This document shows, piece by piece, positions 15,901 to 22,279 of a DNA stretch of 22,279 nucleotides. Origin of the DNA: JACJYE01 sp964432875 (GTDB lineage Bacteria; Bacteroidota; Bacteroidia; Chitinophagales; Saprospiraceae). Below the pieces are notes generated by a model that had not been told where the DNA came from, ran no database searches, and saw only the letters and a program-made list of their open reading frames with translations. The stretch lies in assembly GCA_964432875.1 (NCBI GenBank), contig CAYSPJ010000088.1, forward strand, positions 1 through 22,279, written 5' to 3'. The position numbers and the translations under genes are program-made. The number at the start of each line of letters is the position of its first letter. Position 1 is the stretch's first letter.

Positions 15901-18864
15901 GTTTTTGGCGTACAGAACAACAGCAGCGGCGCCGACCAGTTCCGCTGGAATTTTGGCGATGGCACAATCATCCCCAACCAGGCCAGCCCCACCCACCAGT
16001 ACACGGCGGCGGGCAACTATACCATTCAGCTCATTGCGACGAATGCGGCGACGAGCTGCCGCGATACGACGGAATTTAGCCTGTTTGTCACCACCCCTCC
16101 GGTGGCAGCCTTCACGCTGGACGACGACGAAGGCTGTGCGCCTTTCCCACTGGCTATCCAGGATGGCAGCAGCGGGTTTGAAATCACCCGCACCTGGTTT
16201 GTCGCTGGCGATACGGTGGTGGGCGCGCCGCCCGTTGGGGTCATCCTCGATGGGGTGACCCAGGATTCCATCTTCATCATCCGCCTCGAAACGACTAATC
16301 TGTGCGGCACGCGCAGCGCCGCAGCCGAGGTCTTGATACGCCCCTACCCTATCGTGCGCTTTGGCGTTTTCCCCGGCGAAGGCTGCTCGCCCCTCGAGGT
16401 AGAGCTGGCCAACGCCACCGTGGGCAATCCGCAAACCTATTTCTGGGACCTCGGCAATGGCACCACCTCGGCCGATACGCTCCCGCCCTTCCCTGTCTAT
16501 ACCACCACTGATACCACCGTTTCGACTTACACCATCACCCTTATTTCTACCAATGATTGCGGGACGGACACGCTTTCTAAGGAAGTCATCGTCTACCCCC
16601 CCGACGTGCATGCCTTTATCGAAGCGGATACCCTGGAGGGCTGCCAGCCCCTGGTGGTACAGCTGGAGAGCTTCTCCACCCCCGGTGCCATCGTCTCCTG
16701 GCTCATCCTGGGCCCCGATGGAAGCCAGCAAGGCAGCAACCTCAACGCCCCGCTGGTGGTCTTGGATGTGCCGGGGCAGCATACCGTCATCCTCTACGCC
16801 ACGCGCTGCGGCACCGCCGCCGATACAGTTTATATCGAAGTGCTGCCGGCACCCCTGGTTTCTTTCACCCATCGGCCTTTCATCTGCGTCGGCCAGCCTG
16901 TCTCCTTTACCAACACCTCTCTCCAGATCGGCGGCAGCAATTGGGATTTTGGCGATGGGAACCTCAGCACTGATTTTTCTCCCACCCACATCTTCGACAC
17001 CCCCGGCGAATACACCGTGACGCTGACGGCCTATTCGCTGCTCAACAATTGCCCGGCTACCTTCGCCAGCACCATCCAGGTAATCGGCAACCCCACGGCG
17101 GCCTTCACCCCATCGGCGACCAGCGGCTGCGGGCCGCTGACCATCGAATTCGCCAGCAACAGTACGCCTGGGGTCAATCACGTCTGGGATTTCGGCGACG
17201 GCGGCACAGCGGCCTTCGTCCCCAATCCCGTGCATACCTTCCAGCAGCCCGGCAATTATGCGGTCACCCTCACGGTCTATGATGCGGATAGTTGCTTTAC
17301 TGCCGTAGCGGTCTCCAATATCTTCGTTTTCCCCGATCCGGTGGCCGATTTCAGCTTGCCCGATGAGCGGTACTGCCTCGGCTATGCGGCCTTGCAGCCA
17401 GTCAACCTCTCGCAAGATGCCGTGTCTTATTGCTGGCGCTGGGAAAACGATACCGTCTGTGTGGCTGCACCCGTCATCGTCCCTCAAGCGGCGGGCAGTT
17501 TTGAGTTGCAGCTCGTCGCCACCAACGCCTTCGAGTGCCAGGATACGTTTGCGCGGCTCGTGGACATCCTGCCCTCGGCCATCGCCAGCCCGGCACCCAG
17601 CCCGATGGAAGGCTGCCAGCCGCTGCGGGTCGCCTTTGACAACCCTTCCCAGCATGCTTCGACCTTCCTCTGGCTATTCGGCGACGGCAACAGCTCGACC
17701 TTGCCCCTGCCCAGCCACAGCTATCTGGAAGCGGGCGACTTCGAGGGGCTGCTCATCGCCGGCAGCACCAACGGCTGCCCCAGCGACACGGGGCGCTTCG
17801 CCATCCAGGTCTGGCCCAAGCCCGATGCCGGCTTCGCTTTCGACAAACCCGAGGAGTGTGGCGCGCCGATGGAGGTCGCCTTTGAAAACCTGTCCGCTTT
17901 GGCGCAAAGCGCCGACTGGGATTTTGGCGACGGCAACACTTCTACCGCCCTGAATCCCACCCACCTCTACCTGACGCCTGGCACATACCCCGCGCGCCTC
18001 ATCGTGGCCAACATCTATCAATGCCGTGACACCACCGAGCAAATCATCGACATCTACGGGCAGCCCATTGCCGACTTCCGGCTGGACAACCCGATCGGCT
18101 GCGAAGGCAAGGAGATTGTATTCCAAAACCTGAGCGAGGAGGCCCTGCGCTACGAGTGGCGCATCGAGCCCTTTACTGAGCTTTTTACCGACCCGGAACC
18201 GCAAGTGCGGTTCGACCAGCCTGGCATCTACAGCGTCCAACTCATCGCCATCTACAACGAGCGGTGCCGGGACACCCTGCTGCGCCCGGCCTACGTGCGC
18301 ATCTACGCCTCGCCGCTAGCCGATTTCACCTACGAAGCCGACCGCGAGCCCAACATCCTGGGCGATGTCGTTTTCATCAACCAATCGCAAAACGCCGACC
18401 GCTTCTTCTGGGATTTTGGCGACGGCACCACGACAACGGCCTCCGACCCCGAGCACGAATACGACATCAACCGCTCTATCGAGGTGCTGCTGGTGGCCTA
18501 CAACGACAACGGCGGAGCCTTCACCTGCGCTGACAGCATCATCCAGCCCATCGAACCGGAATGGATTACCACCTTCTACGCCCCCAATGCCCTCTCTCCA
18601 GGCTATGGCGCAGAGGGGGTGCAGGTGTTCAAGCCCGTAGGTATTGGCCTGGCGGAGTACCGCATCGCCATTTATTCCCCCTGGGGCGAGCAAGTGTGGT
18701 ATTCGGAAGCGTTGGAGGAGGGGCAGCCGGCCGAAAGCTGGAATGGTGCCAAGCACAACCAAGGAGACATCCTCCCCCAAGGCGCGTACACCTGGCGGGC
18801 AGATCTCACTTTCGTCAACGGCGTACGCCGTACCGAGGTGGGGAGCGTGACCTTGTTGCGGTAA
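12949..18864 (+). CDS. Giant PKD-repeat surface adhesin with divergent type B T9SS CTD
   Basis: The product is 1971 residues from ATG 12949; an in-frame GTG at 12925 adds eight residues and is less likely. The signal peptide has a long n-region, then a hydrophobic core (AGFAALFLLALVQNGWG) before Gln. About five PKD-like domains come first (for example WNFGDGNTSTEPSPSHTY). Then a central block (about residues 446-920) holds six modules with a GxWxGxGI motif, followed by about eleven more PKD-like domains (WDFGDGNLSTDFSPTHIF, WDFGDGNTSTALNPTHLY and others), several of them degenerate. The CTD (about 1873-1971) has FYAPNALSPGYGAEGVQVFK in place of the usual NxFSPNxDGxND motif, then IYSPWGEQVWYSE and a VTLLR end. 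It is probably exported by T9SS as a long stalk or adhesin, with the SprF-like protein 83 bp upstream as candidate partner. The coding strand is GC-rich, which generates long antisense open frames. Confidence 0.92.
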   Translation: MNWFFPLKTNYAVLPLFDKCPAGAAKLYPLFSRAGFAALFLLALVQNGWGQLSDCNLTLCNDDACGPAFVTYAPSGQNVFCEGSVITLANTSTTTDFQVFYIDWGDGQQDTVNNYNNVTHTYDYSGIDRCAEGPLFNQIICYVGRKTCANGESCNTSTTVVTVRLRPVARFDAPAEACVNTPINFTQSSCNVGNDGYLWNFGDGNTSTEPSPSHTYANPGNYTVTLTVSNSCGSDTQSRPIRVVAPPEAAFDFDPALGCGPTVISFTDQSNQWSNTVWSIMPNDTSRWDFTDTTMTLSTDDISVNFHAVGEYIVTLTASNACGQDTETATINIYAPPSISLSPPHASCDELILTSDSLGFYYSGEITTFEWVFTNGTPATATGPSFSGIVFTQSGTVTLNITSPCGNQTRSVPVTVANTAPIVFGSNPSSLCANAAPVFLQATPDGQWSGPGISPDGELNPVGLSPDTYTYTYSTGGMGCPNDATLDIQIEPAVEAAIMAVDTACESLSYTPQVTYGGEINAYAWSFPGGTPASSTQANPSGIQYNAPGTYLATLEAVGPCGTARDTVEIIVQANVQLEITPPPGILCSGSAPFELTANQPGGTWSGQGIIDGMAGLFDPGAVIPGQPISIQYELENGACSATASIELTVVASANITFPADTFCLDSEPRLLSISPANGTFSGVGVDSMSGLFTPTTSGEGVFEIRYDYTDANGCAVNAQADILVEAVPQLGLPDTALLCLSSIAINLPATVGFAPQPPGGAATWSGPGIQNPQGDFNAGTLSEGVYPVTVEYHRNDCLVRDTIMVEITQPQPLQISLDTTVCISEQFLQLQSNLAGGQWFGPGIDSDGRIELEVAGGNTIHEYRYEFAVGTNCEQNATVRVEIIDLGALVNAGPDTAICAGPATFALSGAAPQPGYWVGPGLADDQAGLLDLSQLSPDSLYTFQYCIESQAVAGCQACDSRSFIVYSNPVADFALDGTACIDEVFGVQNNSSGADQFRWNFGDGTIIPNQASPTHQYTAAGNYTIQLIATNAATSCRDTTEFSLFVTTPPVAAFTLDDDEGCAPFPLAIQDGSSGFEITRTWFVAGDTVVGAPPVGVILDGVTQDSIFIIRLETTNLCGTRSAAAEVLIRPYPIVRFGVFPGEGCSPLEVELANATVGNPQTYFWDLGNGTTSADTLPPFPVYTTTDTTVSTYTITLISTNDCGTDTLSKEVIVYPPDVHAFIEADTLEGCQPLVVQLESFSTPGAIVSWLILGPDGSQQGSNLNAPLVVLDVPGQHTVILYATRCGTAADTVYIEVLPAPLVSFTHRPFICVGQPVSFTNTSLQIGGSNWDFGDGNLSTDFSPTHIFDTPGEYTVTLTAYSLLNNCPATFASTIQVIGNPTAAFTPSATSGCGPLTIEFASNSTPGVNHVWDFGDGGTAAFVPNPVHTFQQPGNYAVTLTVYDADSCFTAVAVSNIFVFPDPVADFSLPDERYCLGYAALQPVNLSQDAVSYCWRWENDTVCVAAPVIVPQAAGSFELQLVATNAFECQDTFARLVDILPSAIASPAPSPMEGCQPLRVAFDNPSQHASTFLWLFGDGNSSTLPLPSHSYLEAGDFEGLLIAGSTNGCPSDTGRFAIQVWPKPDAGFAFDKPEECGAPMEVAFENLSALAQSADWDFGDGNTSTALNPTHLYLTPGTYPARLIVANIYQCRDTTEQIIDIYGQPIADFRLDNPIGCEGKEIVFQNLSEEALRYEWRIEPFTELFTDPEPQVRFDQPGIYSVQLIAIYNERCRDTLLRPAYVRIYASPLADFTYEADREPNILGDVVFINQSQNADRFFWDFGDGTTTTASDPEHEYDINRSIEVLLVAYNDNGGAFTCADSIIQPIEPEWITTFYAPNALSPGYGAEGVQVFKPVGIGLAEYRIAIYSPWGEQVWYSEALEEGQPAESWNGAKHNQGDILPQGAYTWRADLTFVNGVRRTEVGSVTLLR

Positions 18865-18909
18865 AGGAGAGGGCTCTATGTAAACAAAGGGGAATGGGTT
18901 ATAGAAAAT

Positions 18910-19019
18910 AAAGGGGCTGAAGCTTTCGGCTTAGCCTTTCGATATGAGCAGGAGGCTGTCCCCCCAAATGTATCACTTTTTGAAAGGCTTCAGCTTTGCT
19001 TTCGAACCAAGCCCCTTTT
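18910..19019. terminator. Inverted-repeat region between convergent genes, candidate bidirectional terminator
   Basis: The outer arms are AAAGGGGCT (18910-18918) and AGCCCCTTTT (19010-19019). Inner arms AGCCTTTC (18933-18940) and GAAAGGCT (18982-18989) are exact reverse complements. GCTGAAGC also recurs inverted as GCTTCAGC. The element fills the 153-bp gap between two genes that face each other and overlaps the stop codon of the minus-strand gene. T-rich ends exist on both strands. Confidence 0.45.
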
Positions 19020-21582
19020 ACCTTTTCACGACCTTCCCCACCCAGCTTGCCTGTCCATTTGAAAAAAACAGCCAGTAAACGCCCGGGCTCAGCCATTCGA
19101 GCTCCCAGTCCCGGTCGGCACTGGCTATGCCCTCTTGCAGGAGGCGGCCGTCGGCAGCTAGCAATTTCCAGCGCACTGGGTACCAATCTGATCGTTCTGT
19201 ATGCAGCGATAAGCGAGAGGAGAAAGGGTTGGGGAAGAGGGAAACCCCTTCTGGCAGGCTTGCCTCTACCGCTTGAGTCGCAGAGATAACGATCGTCTGG
19301 CTAATCGCTTTGGCGCAGGGGCCGTTGGAAGCGTTGAGCGTAACGCTATAAGTACCGGGCGCGGCATAGGTATGCACTGGATTAGCCAGGGCGCTGGTAT
19401 TGCTGTCGCCGAAATTCCAGACATAAGAATCTGCCGCAGGCGTGGTGTTGAAAAAGCTTACGGTCAGCCCATCGATGCTAAAATTGAAATCTGGCTCGGG
19501 CCGGCTTAGCACGCTCACGGCTTGGGGATTAGAAATAGACTCATTGCCGAAGGGGCTGAACAGGCGCAGCTCTACAGCGTACTGCCCCGGCGCAGTATAG
19601 CTCACCGTCGGGTTGTCGGCGGTACTACTGGCGGGCGTGCCACCAGGGAAGAGCCATAGCAGGCTATCGTAGATGCCGGTCGACTGGTTGGCAAAGCTCA
19701 CGCTGAATGGCGCACAGCCCGTAGTAGGGCTAGTAGCCGAAAAAGCAGGGGCCGGTGGCTGGCCGACGAATAGCTCCTGGCTAACGGTATCCCTACCACA
19801 TTCATTCTCAGCGATGAGCAGTACCTCGTAAGTCCCTGCTAGGGTATAGCTATGGCTGGGCGCTGCTGCTGCTGAACTGGCCCCGTCGCCAAAATCCCAG
19901 AAAAAAGTATCCGCATTAGAGGAAGCGTTGGTAAACTGCGCGGATAGGCCCGCTACCACAAAGGAAAAGCTCGCACTGGGGCCAGATGTTGGCTGAATAA
20001 AAATCGGATCCGAAAAAATCGTCGGAAAACAGTCCGTACTGAGTACCAGGCGGTAAGCGAAGCTGCCCATAGCAGCACTGACTTGGTTGATTTGTAAAAC
20101 AGGGCTATCGGGCTGGCTGTAAATTTCGCCCGCCATTATGTCCATGAAGCCATTGCCCATATCTACCTGCCACTGGAAGCTGAGTTCAAACCCCTGTACC
20201 AGGGCTATGAGCTGCAGCGCTTCCCCCACACAGGCAGAGAGGCTGTCAGCCATCACCTGCAAGCTTGGCGGCTGGTTGGTTTCACTCCCCTCGGGGATAT
20301 CAGTGAAAGCCTGCTGCAGGCCGGTCAGGCCAGCCTGCGCCCCATTAGTCGAAGGGCTACATTGGGTAGAATTCAGCGCCATGCCTGGCTGCCCGCCGGC
20401 CAGGCCAACGGCAGCCATAAAGCCAGGGGCTAGCATTAGCCGCCCGCCCGCGCCACCGCCGCCCGGGCCGAGGCATTGGCTGGAATTGAGGTTATTGACA
20501 TCGCCGCCACGCCCACCTTTGGCTTCTACTATGATGCCAGGCAGGTTGGGCGCGATACCACTGATAGCAATCGTACCGCCGCCACCGCCGCCGCCGCCGC
20601 CGTCGCCGACAGCAGTCTCGGCATCCGCGCCATTGGCTCGAATCGCGCCACCTATGCTGACGGTGACGCTTTCCTCAATCAGGACGATACCACCGCCATT
20701 CCCGCCGCTCGTAGCGGTGTTATTGTTGCCGTGCCCGGCACCGCCGCCGCCGCCCAGGAAGAGCCGCTCTGGGGCGGCCGACAGCGCTTTCCCGCCGATG
20801 CCGGGGAACAAGCCCCGGCAGCCGAAGAAGGTCGGATTGTCGTTTTGCCCGCCATTGCCGCCGCTGCTGAGGTTGGCGCCGCCGCCGCCGCCAGCGTTAT
20901 GGTCGTTGCCGCCGCCGCCGCCATTGGACGACGCCCCCCGCCCGCGGCTGAGATTGACCGGTATTGCGCTGATCCCTTCTCCTTTTTTACCGCCACGGAT
21001 GCTGCTTTCCTCGTAAGCATAGTTGCTGAAGCTGGATAAGAAGGTGCAATCACCGTTGTAATTTAAAGCTGCCGAGCCGCCGCGGAAGCCTTTACCGCTC
21101 ACGTCGATATCTCCTTGTAGGGTCAATTGCCCGGTTGAAAAAGCCAATACGCCGCCCGTACTCCCATTCCAAGCCTGGGCAGTCAAGGTTTCGGCTACAA
21201 TTGCCTGCTCATAAACAGGCATGCTGACTACTTGCACCGCACCGGCTAAATCATATTCGTTGAGCAAAGCTTTTTCCAGCCGGAGTTGCGAGCCGTCAAT
21301 ACTATTGATAGATCCCCGCTCATAAAGCCCTGCCGAGCCGAGGCTGGCGATATTGCCATAAGCAGCGGTATTGCTGGTATTGATTTCTGCCCCCTGCATT
21401 TGGATAATCAGCACGGCCTGCCCAACGCTAAAGCCCGCTGTGCTGGATAGGGTTAGGCTGTTGTTGCAATAGTTGATGCCTTGCACGGCAGCATAGTGGT
21501 TGATTATGCCTGACAGGGTGTCTTGGGCACTTACCGCCCAAGCAAGAGGGAGTAACATGGCAATTGAAAATAACTGCTTCAT
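19018..21582 (-). CDS. Glycine-rich / PKD-repeat secreted protein with type A T9SS CTD
   Basis: 854 residues. The signal peptide is MKQLFSIAMLLPLAWAVSAQ. Residues about 20-200 form an unrecognised module (VGQAVLIIQMQGAEI, later WNGSTGGVLAFSTGQLTLQG) that looks beta-rich. Residues about 205-385 are strongly glycine-rich with several Gly runs, including nine consecutive Gly codons at 20575-20601. Then come an Ig-like segment (440-530), three PKD-like domains (FFWDFGDGASSAAAAPSHSY, LWLFPGGTPASS, YVWNFGDSNTSALANPVHTY), and a type A T9SS CTD from about residue 775 (VSLFPNPFSSRLSL, ending WVGKVVKR). Export through T9SS to the surface or medium is expected. The function is unknown; the Gly-rich block could be a flexible or matrix-forming segment. 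It lies 139 bp downstream of the ferredoxin gene on the same strand and may have its own promoter. Confidence 0.9.
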   Translation of the reverse strand: MKQLFSIAMLLPLAWAVSAQDTLSGIINHYAAVQGINYCNNSLTLSSTAGFSVGQAVLIIQMQGAEINTSNTAAYGNIASLGSAGLYERGSINSIDGSQLRLEKALLNEYDLAGAVQVVSMPVYEQAIVAETLTAQAWNGSTGGVLAFSTGQLTLQGDIDVSGKGFRGGSAALNYNGDCTFLSSFSNYAYEESSIRGGKKGEGISAIPVNLSRGRGASSNGGGGGNDHNAGGGGGANLSSGGNGGQNDNPTFFGCRGLFPGIGGKALSAAPERLFLGGGGGAGHGNNNTATSGGNGGGIVLIEESVTVSIGGAIRANGADAETAVGDGGGGGGGGGTIAISGIAPNLPGIIVEAKGGRGGDVNNLNSSQCLGPGGGGAGGRLMLAPGFMAAVGLAGGQPGMALNSTQCSPSTNGAQAGLTGLQQAFTDIPEGSETNQPPSLQVMADSLSACVGEALQLIALVQGFELSFQWQVDMGNGFMDIMAGEIYSQPDSPVLQINQVSAAMGSFAYRLVLSTDCFPTIFSDPIFIQPTSGPSASFSFVVAGLSAQFTNASSNADTFFWDFGDGASSAAAAPSHSYTLAGTYEVLLIAENECGRDTVSQELFVGQPPAPAFSATSPTTGCAPFSVSFANQSTGIYDSLLWLFPGGTPASSTADNPTVSYTAPGQYAVELRLFSPFGNESISNPQAVSVLSRPEPDFNFSIDGLTVSFFNTTPAADSYVWNFGDSNTSALANPVHTYAAPGTYSVTLNASNGPCAKAISQTIVISATQAVEASLPEGVSLFPNPFSSRLSLHTERSDWYPVRWKLLAADGRLLQEGIASADRDWELEWLSPGVYWLFFSNGQASWVGKVVKR
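20575..20601 (-). repeat. (GGY)9 trinucleotide run encoding polyglycine
   Basis: Nine consecutive glycine codons, seven GGC and two GGT, are read on the minus strand. Shorter Gly runs lie near 20740-20755, 20874-20892 and 20908-20922. Such triplet runs can change length by slippage without shifting the frame. Confidence 0.85.
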
Positions 21583-21612
21583 AGGATTTCGTTTTTGGGA
21601 AAAAGGGCAGTC

Positions 21613-21643
21613 AAGGGTAAAGGGTAAAGGATAAAGGGGGGGG
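21613..21643. repeat. Heptamer tandem repeat (AAGGGTA, three units) plus G8 tract upstream of the glycine-rich gene
   Basis: On the plus strand AAGGGTA, AAGGGTA and AAGGATA are followed by AAGGGGG, then more G to give an eight-G run (21636-21643). It lies 31-61 bp upstream of the minus-strand start at 21582, in the likely 5' UTR or promoter. On the minus strand one unit edge gives TACCCTTG, one mismatch from TAnnTTTG. Confidence 0.75.
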
Positions 21644-21721
21644 ATAGCGCTGGACTGGCCCCGTACGAAAACCTGGCGATCTACTCCTCTAACCAGCTAT
21701 TACCGTGGCGATGAACCCGCC

Positions 21722-22048
21722 CTAGGCTTCCTCATCTTCCGGTGCCATCTGTACTTTCAGCCCTTCCAATTCGCTAGTGATGCGGATTTGACAGCTCAAA
21801 CGGGAGTTGTCTTCGACAAAGAAAGCCTGGTCGAGCATGTCCTCTTCGTCGGTTGTCATTGCGGGCAGTTCATGCTCGCTGAGCACATAGACGTGACAGG
21901 TGGAGCATAGCGCCATGCCGCCACAGGTGCCTTTGACCGGCAAATCATGGGCTTTCAAGACCTCCATGAGGTTGAAATTCATATCGGTGGGGGCTTCGAA
22001 GACCTCCTCTTTCCCTGCCCGGTCAATGACGGTAATATTAATCAACAT
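21722..22048 (-). CDS. [2Fe-2S] ferredoxin, adrenodoxin/ISC-like
   Basis: 108 residues, the usual length for this family. The cluster ligands are visible as C42, C48 and C51 in GTCGGMALCSTCHVYV and C86 in RLSCQI. This is the C-x5-C-x2-C-xn-C pattern of adrenodoxin-type or ISC ferredoxins, as distinct from the plant-type C-x4-C-x2-C. The acidic C-terminus (APEDEEA) and the acidic stretch TTDEEDMLD suit docking to reductases or P450-type partners. It is a cytoplasmic electron carrier with no signal peptide. The start ATG at 22048 lies 24 bp downstream of a good -7 element. It is not functionally related in any obvious way to the surface-protein genes. The physiological partner cannot be told from this window. 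Confidence 0.95.
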   Translation of the reverse strand: MLINITVIDRAGKEEVFEAPTDMNFNLMEVLKAHDLPVKGTCGGMALCSTCHVYVLSEHELPAMTTDEEDMLDQAFFVEDNSRLSCQIRITSELEGLKVQMAPEDEEA

Positions 22049-22072
22049 GCCTGCATTTTCGATTTAATGGCG

Positions 22073-22101
22073 CAAAGATAGCCTTTTCCACGAAAAAAAG
22101 T
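22073..22101 (-). promoter_or_regulatory. Bacteroidota-type promoter of the ferredoxin gene
   Basis: On the minus strand TATCTTTG (22073-22080) matches the -7 consensus TAnnTTTG exactly. A T-rich stretch about 13-19 nt upstream (T7 at 22093-22099) sits where the -33 TTTG/TTG element is expected. The -7 box ends 24 nt before the ATG, implying a short leader. A small inverted repeat CCAC/GTGG (22088-22103) brackets the T-run and might be an operator, though it could be chance. Confidence 0.65.
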
Positions 22102-22115
22102 GGCTTATGTTCATG

Positions 22116-22215
22116 ACCCTGCTTGATGCCAATGGGAGGTAATCCGCCCACGGCAGCAATGCCAGAGCTCCCGCTCTCGCTGCGCTCGTCTGGGATGTCG
22201 CTACGCTCCGCTTGT
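22116..22215. repeat. Structured GC-rich intergenic segment with several small inverted repeats
   Basis: It contains GGGAGG-TAAT-CCGCCC (22134-22149, one mismatch), GGCA-GCAA-TGCC (22152-22163), AGAGC-TCCC-GCTCT (22164-22177), and a direct near-repeat TCGCTGCGCTC / TCGCTACGCTC (22177-22187 and 22198-22208). It lies between the stop of the edge gene and the ferredoxin promoter. It may be a dispersed intergenic repeat of this genome or a terminator cluster. No ORF is supported in it. Confidence 0.4.
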
Positions 22216-22238
22216 CAAAAGCCGTACCAAAGCCTTGC

Positions 22239-22279
22239 CTACTCCACTACTACCCGCCGGTATGCCCGGCGCTCGCCTG
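22239..22279 (-). CDS. Possible 3' end of a minus-strand gene at the window edge (last 13 codons)
   Basis: Read leftward from the right edge, one frame gives GERRAYRRVVVE followed by TAG at 22239-22241. The other two frames stop at similar distances, so the frame is not proven. The alternating basic-hydrophobic end resembles the last strand of a type A T9SS CTD, which often finishes with R-x-V/L-V-V-x. The position, followed by a structured spacer and then a promoter, suits a gene end. The identity cannot be determined from 12 residues. Confidence 0.3.
   Translation of the reverse strand, partial: GERRAYRRVVVE

Noticed and set aside
15505..17655. 716-codon antisense open frame
   Set aside because: It lies fully opposite the PKD protein, has no recognisable domain and no promoter, and has an Arg/Gly/Ala-rich composition expected from reading GC-rich PKD codons backwards.
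20138..21016. 292-codon plus-strand open frame rich in proline and alanine
   Set aside because: It is the reverse reading of the glycine-rich domain (GGC on minus becomes GCC/CCG on plus). The minus frame has a signal peptide, PKD domains and a CTD.
21613..21640. Telomere-like heptamer
   Set aside because: AAGGGTA resembles eukaryotic telomere heptamers only superficially. There are just three units, in an intergenic region of an otherwise clearly bacterial sequence.

Overview
The window reads as a piece of a Bacteroidota chromosome, most likely class Saprospiria (Lewinella/Phaeodactylibacter/Haliscomenobacter-like). The evidence is a run of very large secreted proteins built from SprB, HYR, PKD, LRR, cohesin-like and dockerin-like modules. 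They end in type A or type B type IX secretion system (T9SS) C-terminal domains (CTDs), and a PorP/SprF-family outer-membrane protein sits among them. A Bacteroidota-type -7 promoter element (TAnnTTTG) precedes a ferredoxin gene. Taxonomy is inferred from architecture only.

Layout, plus strand, 1-18864: (1) an LRR/SprB/HYR/cohesin/dockerin protein cut by the left edge (1-3270) that lacks a recognisable T9SS CTD; (2) a secreted M23 (LytM-type) metallopeptidase fused to 76-residue tandem repeats, HYR, cohesin-like and dockerin-like modules and a type A CTD (3290-7736), broken in this assembly by a 100-N gap inside the repeat array; (3) a cohesin-like plus ten-Ig-repeat adhesin with a type B CTD (7800-11453); (4) a PorP/SprF-family protein (11678-12865); (5) a 1971-residue PKD-rich adhesin with a divergent type B CTD (12949-18864). 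Minus strand: (6) a glycine-rich/PKD protein with a type A CTD (19018-21582), convergent with gene 5; (7) a [2Fe-2S] ferredoxin (21722-22048) with a good promoter; (8) at the right edge, the last 13 codons of another possible minus-strand gene.

How the genes may work together: type B CTD proteins generally depend on a SprF-like outer-membrane partner, so genes 3, 4 and 5 look like a surface-adhesin export and anchoring set. Genes 1 and 2 share a homologous HYR-cohesin-dockerin cassette, and gene 3 begins with a cohesin-like fold. This raises the possibility that the peptidase and LRR proteins dock non-covalently to the type B adhesin at the cell surface. That is inference. The ferredoxin is a housekeeping-type redox gene with no visible link to the surface locus.

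No tRNA, rRNA, CRISPR array, insertion sequence or integrase is visible. Long antisense open frames opposite gene 5 are judged to be composition artefacts.
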